Source: Porogramme epimiltina
Lineage: Eukaryota; Basidiomycota; Agaricomycetes; Polyporales; Polyporaceae
Direction of reading: 5' to 3'
NCBI GenBank assembly: GCA_900155495.1
Contig: FTLJ01000813.1
Coordinates: forward strand, 1-47,129
Length of the DNA stretch: 47,129 nucleotides
Shown: one piece after another, positions 11,251-21,910 of the stretch
Layout of the letters: every line of letters begins with the position of its first letter
Numbering within the stretch: position 1 is the stretch's first letter
Program-made: the position numbers and the translations under genes
Notes under the pieces: generated by a model
What the model was told of the DNA's origin: nothing
Database searches by the model: none
What the model saw: the letters and a program-made list of their open reading frames with translations, nothing else

Positions 11251-12425
11251 GCGCGGTGAGCAGCGGGAACTGCGCCCACGTACATGTGAGGTGGAATGTG
11301 GCGCGATAGATGCGCGAGGGCCGGTGTAGAACGCGCCACTCGGTGGTGCAGTATGATGCGATGTGCGTTGGGGGGTAGGCCGCGAGCCGTCTTGTCTCCT
11401 TTTCCGGGATCGCGGCGTTCGCGCGCCGCCCCCGCCTCTCTCTCCCCGTTATGGTCTTGTGCGGTACATGCCTTCGCTCCTTCCGGTCCGCTCTCGGACA
11501 CTCTTCCAACTGTATCGCCAGACACACTATGTACCCGTATCCCTGATAGAGTTCGCGCGCCGCGTCCAGTGCTACTTAGCCCTGGACGCGATGTCGCTCT
11601 TATGAATCTGATCCATCTGTTTCTGGTTTCAGGGCTGAGCTGTGCGTATATGTTATCCGGATAAAGATAATGACATCATCGGTTCCCCTTAATCGCGCCG
11701 TAGTTCTCGGCTTACCCGCACCTTCTATTCCAACTCTAAGAAGGTTGGGTAGGATCAGCGCGGTACGACCCTGCGGTCCCCATAGCGTTACATACCCTCC
11801 ACCCGGGAACCTATACGATCACCGGCCAAAGGGGCGAAGCTCGGGGGCACTGTGAGGAAGTACCCCAGATCGCAGGTGGGGGCGTGGAACACGATGATCT
11901 GGAACCTGTTCTTGCCAAGTGCGGTGGAGCGATGCCCTGACAGCTGCGCCCGGAGGCCCAAGACGCTGAGAGCGAGGAAAACGTACACTTATATATTGCG
12001 AGAACGAAGGAGGCGCGATATCAATAATACCGTGGGTGATTGGCGCGACGACAACAAATAACAGGCTGCAACAGAGAGGACGAACGGAGCGAGGGGTGTG
12101 GATGTGTGCGTGCGTGCGTAGCTAATGGATAATGCGGCTGAAGACGTGCCGCCTGTCCGGCCAATCGAGCGAGTCGCGGGAGAGAGAGAGAGACGCCGGG
12201 AATAAGCGAGGGGAGGTGGAAATGTCGTGAATCGAGGCGAAGGAACCAACCGATGATGTGTGTATGTGGCTATGTGGGCAAGGCGAACGCGTAGCGAGAG
12301 GTGGAGAGAGAATGAGAGGACCAACAAAAGGACGTACATACGGTTCCGGGGGCTACTAACTACTGTATACGTATCAAACACAAGAAACAGGGCCGGCAGA
12401 CGGGCGCGGTGCGTCGGCGCCGTCG
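11251..12425. other. Convergent intergenic region
   Basis: The 3' ends of the plus-strand gene and the minus-strand low-complexity gene face each other here. No gene is recognised. A perfect 12-bp palindrome TTATCCGGATAA lies at 11653-11664, and a short GA microsatellite at about 12180-12193. Short frames near 11296-11664 lack any supporting feature. Confidence 0.5.
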
Positions 12426-14231
12426 TCACGGTGGGCCTCTGCGAGTGCTGCGGTCAGAGACGCCACGAACATGCGTTGCAGTGCGCGGCGGGACGTACCA
12501 CTGCACGAGCGCGCTCCCCGCAGGCTTGACCTTTCCGTCGAAGAACACGGGCGCGGGCTGCAGCGGCGCCACGGGCATCATCCCGTAGGGCACCGCGCCG
12601 GGGACGACGCCAAACGGCTGGTACATCGGGTACATCCCGGGCTGGAAGCCCATCGCTGGCCAGGGCCCACGCCCCGCAGGATAGGGCAGCTGTGGGGGCA
12701 TATATGCGCCTGGTTGACTGTGACCGTACGCGCCCGGATACGCGCCTGTAGGATAGGGCATAGGGGCGGCTGTCGGATACACAGGAGGCTGAAGATGTGG
12801 GCCGGCAGAGGTCATTGCGGGTGTAGGAGGGAGGGCAATGCTCGTAGTGGAAGACGCGGGGGAGAAGGTGGATGCCTGGCTGGTGCTACCAGAGGAGCGT
12901 TTGTGTCCATGGCCATGCTTGCCTGGCTTGACCTGCGGGACCGGCGGCGGTATGGTGGTGGTCTGGAGGACCCAACCGTCGTCAGTGACAAGGGAGCGAG
13001 TGGATGAATCTTGGCTCACAACGGCCGAGATCCACCCTTCCTCCTCGCTCTTCGCCGAGGAGCCCGGCTCCGACACCAGTCCCGCCAGGTCCGCGTCCTT
13101 GGCCATGGGTACCGAGGGCTTGCGATTGCGGTCCGACTTCTTCGCCTTGCGGCCAGAACTCGAGCTGCCAGAGGACCGTATCCGGTCGACTATCTCTCGC
13201 GTCTTGGAATTACGTGACCGCGCCGTGGGAGAGCCGTCGGTAAGGAATGCTGGGAGGAATGCGGCAGAGGGCCGGCGGGGTGTAGTGCTCCTGGTTCCAT
13301 TAAGGCTCTGGGTCACGCCTGGACCGGCGTCGTCGGGGACCTCGACGTAGAATCCGCTCTCGTCCTTCTGAAGAGAAGGCGGAAGAGAGCGAGACTCCTT
13401 GCGGTCGGCAGGGGAGGCGGAGTTGAGGGATGGGAAGTGGAAGTTGTAGGTAGGGGACGAAAAGGGAGAGTCGGAAGAGTTCGATGAAGAGGTGAGTGGC
13501 GGCGTCGTGGGCTCCCTTGAGGACTCGCGTTGAGGGGTAGAAGGGATAAAAGTCAACGCAGATGCATTGAGAAGCTTCGAAGGGACAGGAGAGAAGACGG
13601 TCGGGCCTGTCGGAGACTCGTTGGAGACGACGCGGGCATAGGATGCCTTCGTCGGCTTGGGCGTGGATGGTGGCGGGTCGGATTCCACCGACGAACCGGA
13701 ATCCGTGAGATCTGACCTTCCGGGTGACCGCGGCACAATGAAAGGCTCCTCCAAGTGCTTGAGATCCCAGAGGGAGATGTCGGAGGAGAGGGAGTCGACC
13801 TCGGGCAGGGGACCCTGCTCAAGGATGCCGCCGAAAAGCTCCTGGACCTTCTCCGCCCAAACCTCCTTCGATAGGCGGTGTTCAGGACAGCATGGAGGCT
13901 CCGTTGAAGGATTTGAAGAGGAATCGGAAGGAAGAATGGCAACTTCGAGCTCGTACCGCTTGAGTGACTCCTCCGCCGCCTGGACGCCACAAAGTCCGTC
14001 ACTCAGACTAACGTCCTCCTCCTGCCCTCTCGCGGCCTCCAAAGCATCTCCGGGAACCCGCTTTCTCCTCCCGCGCGCAAGACGGTCTTGATAATGGGGT
14101 GGGCGGGCCAGATCCGGCTTTGTCTTGTGCGCCCACGAGATGGTCCGAAAAGACGTTCTCCACCAGTCGTCCCGGACAATCTCCCAAGGCCACATCGAGG
14201 GTGGATCCATATGGTCTTCTGCGTTGACCAT
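12426..14231 (-). CDS. Large low-complexity protein of unknown function (about 600 aa)
   Basis: A single long frame runs from ATG at 14231 to TGA at 12426-12428. It starts MVNAEDHMDPPSMWPWEIVR and has charged segments such as LSKEVWAEKVQELFGGIL. A long Ser/Thr/Pro-rich middle (TPPLTSSSNSSDSPFSSPTY) follows, with a short conserved-looking WISAVVSQDSSTRS and DDGWVLQTTT. The last 130 residues are Pro/Tyr/Met/Gly-rich (AAPMPYPTGAYPGAYGHSQP), a composition seen in RNA-granule and actin-regulatory proteins, but function is unknown. The C-terminus may be spliced: GTACGT after VQ and CTGACCGCAG about 54 nt later are good signals and would change only the last residues. An open minus-strand stretch at 14457-14290 beginning MLHDDNVLRLSFVHEHDHCA may be an upstream exon; I could not fix a junction. 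Confidence 0.6.
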   Translation of the reverse strand: MVNAEDHMDPPSMWPWEIVRDDWWRTSFRTISWAHKTKPDLARPPHYQDRLARGRRKRVPGDALEAARGQEEDVSLSDGLCGVQAAEESLKRYELEVAILPSDSSSNPSTEPPCCPEHRLSKEVWAEKVQELFGGILEQGPLPEVDSLSSDISLWDLKHLEEPFIVPRSPGRSDLTDSGSSVESDPPPSTPKPTKASYARVVSNESPTGPTVFSPVPSKLLNASALTFIPSTPQRESSREPTTPPLTSSSNSSDSPFSSPTYNFHFPSLNSASPADRKESRSLPPSLQKDESGFYVEVPDDAGPGVTQSLNGTRSTTPRRPSAAFLPAFLTDGSPTARSRNSKTREIVDRIRSSGSSSSGRKAKKSDRNRKPSVPMAKDADLAGLVSEPGSSAKSEEEGWISAVVSQDSSTRSLVTDDGWVLQTTTIPPPVPQVKPGKHGHGHKRSSGSTSQASTFSPASSTTSIALPPTPAMTSAGPHLQPPVYPTAAPMPYPTGAYPGAYGHSQPGAYMPPQLPYPAGRGPWPAMGFQPGMYPMYQPFGVVPGAVPYGMMPVAPLQPAPVFFDGKVKPAGSALVQWYVPPRTATHVRGVSDRSTRRGPP

Positions 14232-16051
14232 AGAGGCTTTGCGGGGGTGCGAGCTCGGATGGACGGGGAGGGAGGTAAGGGAGGGGTCGTGAGGGAGTCA
14301 GGGGTCGAGCGGTGTCGTCCAAAAGCAGCGCGGAGAGCCCCCACTCCGGGCCTTGAAGAACGGGTTGACAAAGGAGGTTATCGGCTTCAATCACACATGC
14401 GCAGTGGTCGTGTTCGTGGACAAAGGAGAGGCGGAGCACGTTGTCGTCGTGAAGCAAGTTGGGGAATGCGGCGCTTAGTCATCTCCCCGCCACCCAAGGA
14501 CGGGGCCAGGCGTCTCTCGCGCCGTCGCTGACTCGGCGGTTCGAGCACCTTGTCCACCGTTCGCGATCATTCCAGGCAACGCCCGGCGGCGGCGGTCGCG
14601 GGGGCAGCGGCGGTGGAGCCTCGTATGCAGACGCGGCACCAGGAGGAAGAGGGCGAAGCAGGGGAAGCAGGCGCAATCGGGTGATGAGCCTAGCTCGTGT
14701 AGTCCGTGCTCTGATCATGGCCCAAGATAAGCATGGCCTGGATGAAGAAGATCCAAGCCCATGCCAGAGTCAATTCAGTGCCTCGTCATTCCGTATCTCA
14801 CACATGATGATTGAATAAGGAGCGGATCCGGATAGAATACAATACGACCACAGTAAGCTTAGACTGAGTTGCTAACTGCGCCGAACAAGGCATACGTCAT
14901 TATATTGAGTAGCCCTCATTAGCATCTGTGACCTTGATCGGTAGAGAGTAGAATGTGCATTTCATAGGCAAGCAGACGCACGGCCTAGGGCGATTGACTA
15001 GGGATACAGGAGCAAGTGAACGTTACTAAGCTTTGTGCTTGATAGATGCCATATTGCCCCCCAACTGGAACGTCAACCCGTAGACTTGGTAGCGCGAGCG
15101 CGGGATACTCAATGAAGCTGCACATTCTCGTCTGGGATGCGGAGAGGTGATCATTATATAGTTGCTGTAATGAGAAAAGTTAGACTCGTACTACATATCG
15201 GTGAAGAGAACATGGCACACCCACAGAGATGTAGTGTGGCCTGATAGCACTGGTGTCAGTCATTTTAGCCACACTCTTGCTGCAGCGGTGAGAATACGGC
15301 TCTTCGTGTGGTTATTTTTGTTATGTCATGTGTGGATAGATGATAGTGTGGCTAGTGAAAGATAAATAGTGTGGATGGGGTCTAGAGAGCCTGTGGGACA
15401 TCGACTTCGGAACCACAGGCAGTTGCGGCCGGACCACAAACTGAGTCCAGGTTGCGCAGACCGACGATGGATACCGCGTGCACCGTAAGGTTTCCATCTG
15501 CACTTCAACAAGATGACGTTGTTGCCGCCTATAGCCGATGACTTGAGAAGATACCAAACTTGAAGCTTGAAGCCTAGGCCCTGCAATTGCTTCTGTGTAC
15601 GCCGGGGAAGAGATGAGCGTAGTGGTTCGTCAAGGCGGGAACAGCGATGAGACCGAGAGCCGTCATACGATGAGCACCATGTGTGCTATGCAGAATGATG
15701 TGTGTAACATGTGCACGTCCTTACAGTCAGACCATGCAGGTCCCAGGAGTAGTAGTGCACGTCTGTCGTCAATTGTGGTCTCAGTCGACCAGGGTACGTA
15801 GCTGCGGTGCTAGCCGGATATTCCCGGGGTCTTGTCAAACGCGCGCGTCACAGATCACGTGCCAACGCCAATATAGTCACGCTTACCCTCCTCAGGCTCA
15901 GCTCGAGTCTCGAGAGTCGAGCGCGACTCAAGCTTGACCGACTCGTTGCCACCCAGTTGTACTATAAGGTAAGTAAGCCCCGGGCCTGAAAGGTAGGCCT
16001 TCTGCTTTGAAAGACTCAATGCTCATACTTGTAAGATCGTGTATAGTAACC
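14232..16051. other. Intergenic region upstream of the low-complexity gene and of F-box gene 1
   Basis: No convincing gene. The left end may hold an upstream exon of the minus-strand neighbour (see 12426-14231). From about 14820 the base composition becomes less GC-rich and all frames are short. A cluster of short CTCGAG/GTCGAG/GACTC words at about 15899-15935 gives overlapping palindromes close to the start of F-box gene 1. Confidence 0.5.
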
Positions 16052-17759
16052 ATGGCATCTATTCGGCTCGCTCAAACTCCCGAGGTCCTCACCTTTGTCT
16101 TTGAGTTCCTGGATCCGTACAAGTTGGACACCTCCCTGGCACAACCAGAACCCCAAATACAGTGCTGTCGAAAATCTCTCGCTCAGTCGGCACTTGTCTC
16201 TCGGGCTTTTTCGAAACCGGCCCTCTCCATCCTCTGGCGACGTTTAGATGACTTGAAGCCTATCCTCAATTTTTTTGATTTGGTGTCTTTCAGCGATACG
16301 ACCCACGAAGTGGTGAGCTCGGTATACTTTTGACATGCACGTGTGAAGTTCTCATCTGCGATAGATGCTGGGTGAAGATATTCCTCCCGACCAGTGGGCA
16401 CGCTTTCGAACTTATGCTCCATTAGTCCGCGAACTCCGCTGTCAACAGTGGGAGTGGGCCCACCCTTCGACGTGGACCTTCGTCGCCAGGATCTGTGGAA
16501 GGGAGCCGATACTGCCGAATCTGAAAATTCTCTATAATCTACCGGTCGACCCCCGGGGCCCGGCAACCCTCATGTTCATAACGCCCAAATTGCGCCAGCT
16601 GGCCATCAGGCTCGTCGGAGAGCAAGATATGACGCCTGGGGACAACCTTGCTACAAGCTATCTTATCCGACAGATCACGCAGACGGCCCGCAAGGTCACC
16701 CATTTGTTCGTCTCTGTCGACAGCTACCCTCCACTACCGGCGGAGTTCCTATGGCCGTTGCGCCTCTTCCACAAACTCCAGAGCGTTGTATTAGACAACT
16801 GTTTTATCGATCAAAATCTTGCCCTCAACTTCGCCTGCACAGAAAGCCTCGAGACACTCTCAGCGTCCATAGACCTGAGCGATTATAACAACGACGAAGA
16901 AGACGAAGACGAATGCAACATGTTACGAGAAGGCGACTTCGAGCGGCTTCGTCATCTCGAACTCCGCGGAAAGGGCTCCCAGTTGAACCTCTTCTTCGCC
17001 GACTTCGTTCCACCACAGCTCGAAACGCTGACTCTCGTGGCGATCCAGCCAGAATCATGGGACGAACTGGATGAGCTCTACGCCTGCCTTACACGGATCG
17101 CAGATGCGAAGCTGAGTAGGTTAGACAAGGTCAAGATCGAAGTCGAATGCAGCCGCGAGCGCATAGAGCGCCGTAAGCCGCTACTCCAAATCATACGCCC
17201 CCTGCTAGACATCCGCACCCTTAAAAGCGTGCGCGTCGAAGTCTACGGTCCCCCCAATCTCTCGGACGATGACCTGGCACAGATGATCGCCGCGTGGCCC
17301 GAGCTCACGGCCCTCCACATTCCTGTCTACGGTGGCATCTATTATCGGGAACAGACCGTTCGCCCCAGCGCTGCCGCGCTCGTGCACCTCGCGCGGTCCG
17401 CCCCGAAACTTAAGGAGCTGGGCCTCCCGGAGCTCAACATCAGCCGGCTCCCGGACCTCGAAGACATGCCGTACGTCGGCCACCGCGCGCTCCGCAAGTT
17501 CCACGCGTCCCTCTGGGCCCCTGGACATTCCATCCACAGGCCCGAGATATACCGGGTGGCGGTGTTCATCGACCGCCTGTTCCCGGACCTCGACTTCGAT
17601 GGTTTGGCTGGCGTCGAGCGCGACTCGCATGCACAAAAGACGAAATGGCAATATGCCTCCGAGGCTCTGCGGGCGATGCGTCTCGGGCGGAACACTGGCA
17701 CCAAGTTGAAGGAGATCGCGCAGGCGTCGAGGAGACCTAACGATACTATCCAGCGGTAG
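16052..17759 (+). CDS. F-box / leucine-rich-like protein, copy 1 (551 aa)
   Basis: F-box proteins recruit substrates to SCF ubiquitin ligases through Skp1. Exon 1 (16052-16312) starts MASIRLAQTPEVLTFVFEFL and ends in the F-box helix region ALVSRAFSKPALSILWRRLD, the usual Agaricomycete form. A 52-nt intron (GTGAGC..TAG, 16313-16364) leads to exon 2 (16365-17759), beginning MLGEDIPPDQWARFRTYAPL. Exon 2 carries irregular leucine-rich repeats such as LPNLKILYNLP, LRHLELRGKGSQLNLFF and LKELGLPELNISRLPDL, consistent with an LRR substrate-binding fold. It ends IAQASRRPNDTIQR. Length and layout match the F-box gene at 21911-23615 closely. A downstream ATG was not preferred because the F-box would be lost. 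The substrate is unknown. Confidence 0.8.
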
Positions 17760-18007
17760 GAGGAGTGGGATTAGAAGTAAGACACGCCTTGTATTCCCCT
17801 CCTTTGACACTCATACACGTGACTGACAATTCCACCTCCAGTGGAACGCGGTCATTCATTACTATACAGCGCTTTGTACACATTACTCAAATTGCGGCCA
17901 TGTTCACATTATTCCTGGAAAGGGGATGGTATCGTATGTATACATGAATGCGGAGATATGGTAATACAACAATGGTACAAACGGAGAGGATGCCTACTAC
18001 GAATACA

Positions 18008-21000
18008 TTAGCTCGCGCCTTTCTTTTCCCTGTAGAACTGTCCGAGCGTCTTCATGGCCTGGCCGAAGCCGTCAGCGACGACGGTCCCAGACTCGATCCA
18101 TTTCGGCAACTTGCTTCGGATGCGAGGCGATGCGTAGCGACAATCAACTAGGACGAGCGCCGCCCAGTCTCCCTGGTGTCGGATTGCTCGTCCTACGAAC
18201 GTCCTCGGTCAGGAAGCGGCAAGAGCTTACTACAACAGAAGAGACTCACCGATGCTCTGGTTGACCGCGTTCATGCACATGTTCTCGTACAGCTCCGTGC
18301 CGGCCTCCTTCGCCCCGGCAGGCCTCTTCTCCCCAGCCGCGAGCCGCTGCTGCTCGAGTCGATTGACGTAGTTCATGCGCTCGCGGAGTTCGGGCGACGC
18401 AAGGTTTGCGAACGGTAGGCCGACGATGATCACTGCTCGGGCGAGGTCGTCCGTGAAGTTCAGGCCCTCCGATAGCTTCGCGCCGACCACGGCGAAGAGG
18501 AGGGCTCCACGTCGCTTGGCGTTGTCCGTTCCACCCTTAAGAGATGAACATCAAACGACTGAGGGTGGGGCCAGATGCGCGAGGGGGCTCACCGGATCCC
18601 GGATTGCGGCGGAGTAGTCGCGCAGGATAGAGTCTACTTGCGTGCTCTCTTGTGGTTCAGAGAAGACCTAAGTGCGGGACTTGTTAGAGGTGTGATCGTT
18701 GCTCGGCCCAGCCCTGCTTTTCGTACCTTCTTCTTGGCGTTCAGCTTCTCCAGGAGACCGCTCGCCTTCCATTTCTGCGTCATAGCGTTCAGGAAGCCAT
18801 AGGAGGGGACGAACACGACTACGCCCCCTGGAGCAAGGGTTGCAAAGTTAAGCAGTATCTGACCCAGCTCCGCTACCTGGTGGCGGAAATCAGCGCAATG
18901 CGGTAGGATGTAAAATGTAAGCGCACCAAGCTGTCGTCTCCGCGTTGTTGGAACTTAAACTGGAGTTCGCCCCCACGGGGACCCTTCTTCAAAACTAAGG
19001 TTTGCAGATTCTTCTCGGGGATGATATGTCCGCAAGAGAATGTCGACAGCCGCTCCTGGGGAAGATCAGAAAAGAGCTGGTTCACGATGTCTGACATCTA
19101 GGCCGCAACGTCAGTGTATGGGACATGTTTGGGTACGGTGATCCACAGGCGTACCGGAGACATTGTCCCTCCTGCGAGGACAACAGAACGCGCCGTTTCT
19201 ACGACCTCTTGAAAGTGTGTTGCTGGATTGAGGTGCTGATATTTAATCTCGACTTGACCATCGATCATGCTGAGGGTTATACGTCCGTCTAGGAGAGTAA
19301 GTGTAGGTCAGCAACGTGAACGTTCACGAGATGTAATGCAACACATACCAGCGCTTGTAGTAGTAAGAGCTGTGATGAAATTTTCGACGAAGTGCAGAGG
19401 CGGTGTAGTCCCTGCTAGACGAGCGAGCTTCGCAAGTTTCTTAGTGTCTGTAGGTAGTCGACAGATTTATGAGATCCAAGCGACACACGAGAAACTCTCG
19501 TCTGACAAACCTTGCCCGGCATCTTTTTCAAGAGCCTTCACGGAATACCCAGATATCTTCCTTGCAATCTAGGCGTAGCGCTTAGTGGAGTCCAAGAAGC
19601 TCTAAGAATCATCGGACTCACCTTACTGTCTCTGAGATACTTCTCAATCTCGAGCAGGTTGATGCCTTCCGCCTTTCTTCCAAGCTTCTCCAGCAGCTCT
19701 GCACTGGTCATGACTTGCGCATCGGGACCCCTCTTCTGTTCTGCTCTCGGTTTGAGCTGCTCGTCACGCCACTCCTCCGCGAACTTCACTAGTGCATCAA
19801 GTAGATTCGTGAGCCGCTTGAGGTGTATGCCGTGAACAGCCGAAAGGCGGTTCCTGAATCGGGTGAAATAGATAGAAAGCTGGTGTCGCGCAGTTGCGAG
19901 AGTGCGCAGGGGCAAGCGAGATGTCGAGAGGGACAGTAGAGTGGACGTTAAGTCTGGGTGAAGGGCTTGAGTCAACTAATCGTGCATGGAAGCGATGTGT
20001 TCGCTTACTATGCGCCTCATCTATGATTACTACTTGGTCTGTTAAATCGATGCCCAGGGCTTCGCGCGCAGTCTTCTGGAGAAGAAGATTATAAGGCAGC
20101 AGCACTAACTACCGATTCAGCGTTATCACGACCAATGTCGTATAATGAGGAAGAGTGACATACTTGAGCTTGCGGAATGGCTCTTCTAGACCCAAAATAA
20201 GGACACGTGTCAGCTTCCTGACCCGCTTGGCACAGTTCTTCGATATCCTTTGGGGTCGCCTGTAGACGGGTGAGTATATATGCTAGCATTGTAAAGTAAG
20301 GAAATACTCACCAGAATCTGGTCTCGCAGGTCGAGCATTTTGGTTTCCTCATCTATCGAAGGAAGATGTGGACAACGAGACTTTCCCTTCTCTGATGCGG
20401 ATTCAGCATGGAAAGGACCGGCCAGTGCACACACAACATACCGCCGAGCATTTGGCGACACGCTTCGTCTAGATCCCCAGCCTTCTTCCGTAGATGCTCG
20501 TTGATACATAGCTGCTTGCGCGAGCCTAACGAGATAGCTCTGGCTCCCTCCCCTTCAAGCTCAAAGGAATCCTCGCCGCTGATGTCCGAACTGGGTCGCT
20601 TGCTACCCACCCCTACAGTCGCCGTCGACGTAGACGCAACAGAAACGTTGAGGCGAAGTTTCAGTTTATGGAGCTCGTGTAACACTTGGGTTAACTGGGA
20701 GTGTGTCCTGGAAGCGTAGTAGATCTTGGCGCATGTTGGCTCCTTTTCTTCTTCGTGTGAAGCCCCGGTCTTTTGTTGTAGCCTGAAGCACGGCGTCAGC
20801 ATGTCGTGTCAACAGCGTAGAGACGTTACTTACTTGCGCATCAAGGCCAGTACTGCCGGAGAAATGTTGCTTCGACCGTCCTCGCTTTCATCGTCTTCAG
20901 GGAGGAACATCGCTTCGTCGTCGCCGTCGTCACTCGGTGGATCAATTTCGGGGGATAACCTCTGGGGACTTTAGGTTAGTCTTTTCGTGTGGTGGCTAGA

Positions 21001-21589
21001 CGCAAAATATCCTCACAGGCTTCTTACGAACGTTCCCTTTTGCCAATTTTCGTAACTGCGCCTCTCGTTTACGTGCACCAGCCAGTCGTTCGGCGTACTC
21101 AAGGTCTTCAGCCTCAAGTTCGCGCCGCCTTCGTTCGATGGTCTGGGCAAGGACCCAGTCAGGAGCTTAATCGTATATAAGCACCCTACTGTCTGTCTTG
21201 TGTAGTGATCTCACCTTCGGTAGTGGCCCCCCGTGGCTCGAGCTTCCCTTTCCGGGCGCGTTCTTGTTCGTCTTTCAACCAGGTCAGGGAGGAACACAGC
21301 AGACTAAGCGTCTTTCCCTGCAGACAGTGTTCTTATAAGCATGGTTAGTATGGTATTCAACGAATGGAACACTGACTGTGCCTGTGGGGCTCTCAACAAT
21401 TGCGACTTTCTTGTCTTCGATGGAGGAGAAGACGTGGCGCATTAGCTGGAGCTGGATACCGTATGGGATAAACGGAAATGCAGGGAACTGCTCGGGCGTC
21501 GAAACTCTAAGCTCCATGGGAGTCTTGGTCGTGACGATGGGGGCAATGTCGATAGACCTACTCGTAGTTGCCGTTAGAGTCGCGGCCAA
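18008..21589 (-). CDS. CHL1: ATP-dependent DNA helicase CHL1 (DDX11/FANCJ-type, XPD family), 17 exons
   Basis: CHL1 is a 5'-3' DNA helicase of the Rad3/XPD superfamily 2 group, acting in sister-chromatid cohesion and fork maintenance in the nucleus. About 17 exons join in phase to roughly 900 residues, the usual family length. The start is MAATLTATTSRSIDIAPI, followed by FIPYGIQLQLMRHVFSSIED. Walker A (ESPTGT|GKTLSLL) is split by an intron at about 21376-21319. The Fe-S cluster cysteines are visible: KQLCINEHL, DEACRQML, SRCPHLP and ADTCPYFGSRR. The DEAH box (VVIIDEAH|N) ends at an intron near 20010. Later motifs include VVLAGGTMSP, GGVVVFVPSYGF, LLFAVVGAKLSEGLNF and motif VI QSIG|RAIRHQGDW, split by the last intron. 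The end is REKKGAS then TAA. All key residues appear intact. It diverges from the F-box gene at 21911 and converges with the one at 16052. Confidence 0.96.
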
Positions 21590-21635
21590 CGGCGTGACCG
21601 CCCAAGCCAGCCACAGAGTGTAACGCGACGCGTTC

Positions 21636-21660
21636 GTGACGTTATGTCACTGTGACGTCA
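21636..21660. promoter_or_regulatory. CRE/ATF-type site in the CHL1 / F-box 2 divergent promoter
   Basis: A perfect TGACGTCA palindrome lies at 21653-21660. Directly before it is the inverted repeat GTGAC-5 nt-GTCAC (21636-21650). TGACGTCA is the known binding site of bZIP proteins of the ATF/CREB family. The site is 47-64 bp upstream of the CHL1 ATG, within the 321-bp region shared with the plus-strand F-box gene. Use in vivo is inferred. Confidence 0.45.
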
Positions 21661-21910
21661 CGCGATTTATGACCCCCTGTTAGCCGGCGCGCCGAGGCTC
21701 CAGCGCTAGCCTTATCCTCGGCCGCTTTCAAAACCCGACACTGAACCACTGAAGCTCATCGCTCAGTCACTTCTTAGTGCTGATGGTCTATATGATACTT
21801 GTAGGTGCTATCAACTACAAGTCTTCATGAACTGTATGGTGTATCTTACCACCAAATTACTTACACTGCATGTCGCTTCTCAGGGTACTAGTCGACGCAT
21901 ATAGTAAACT

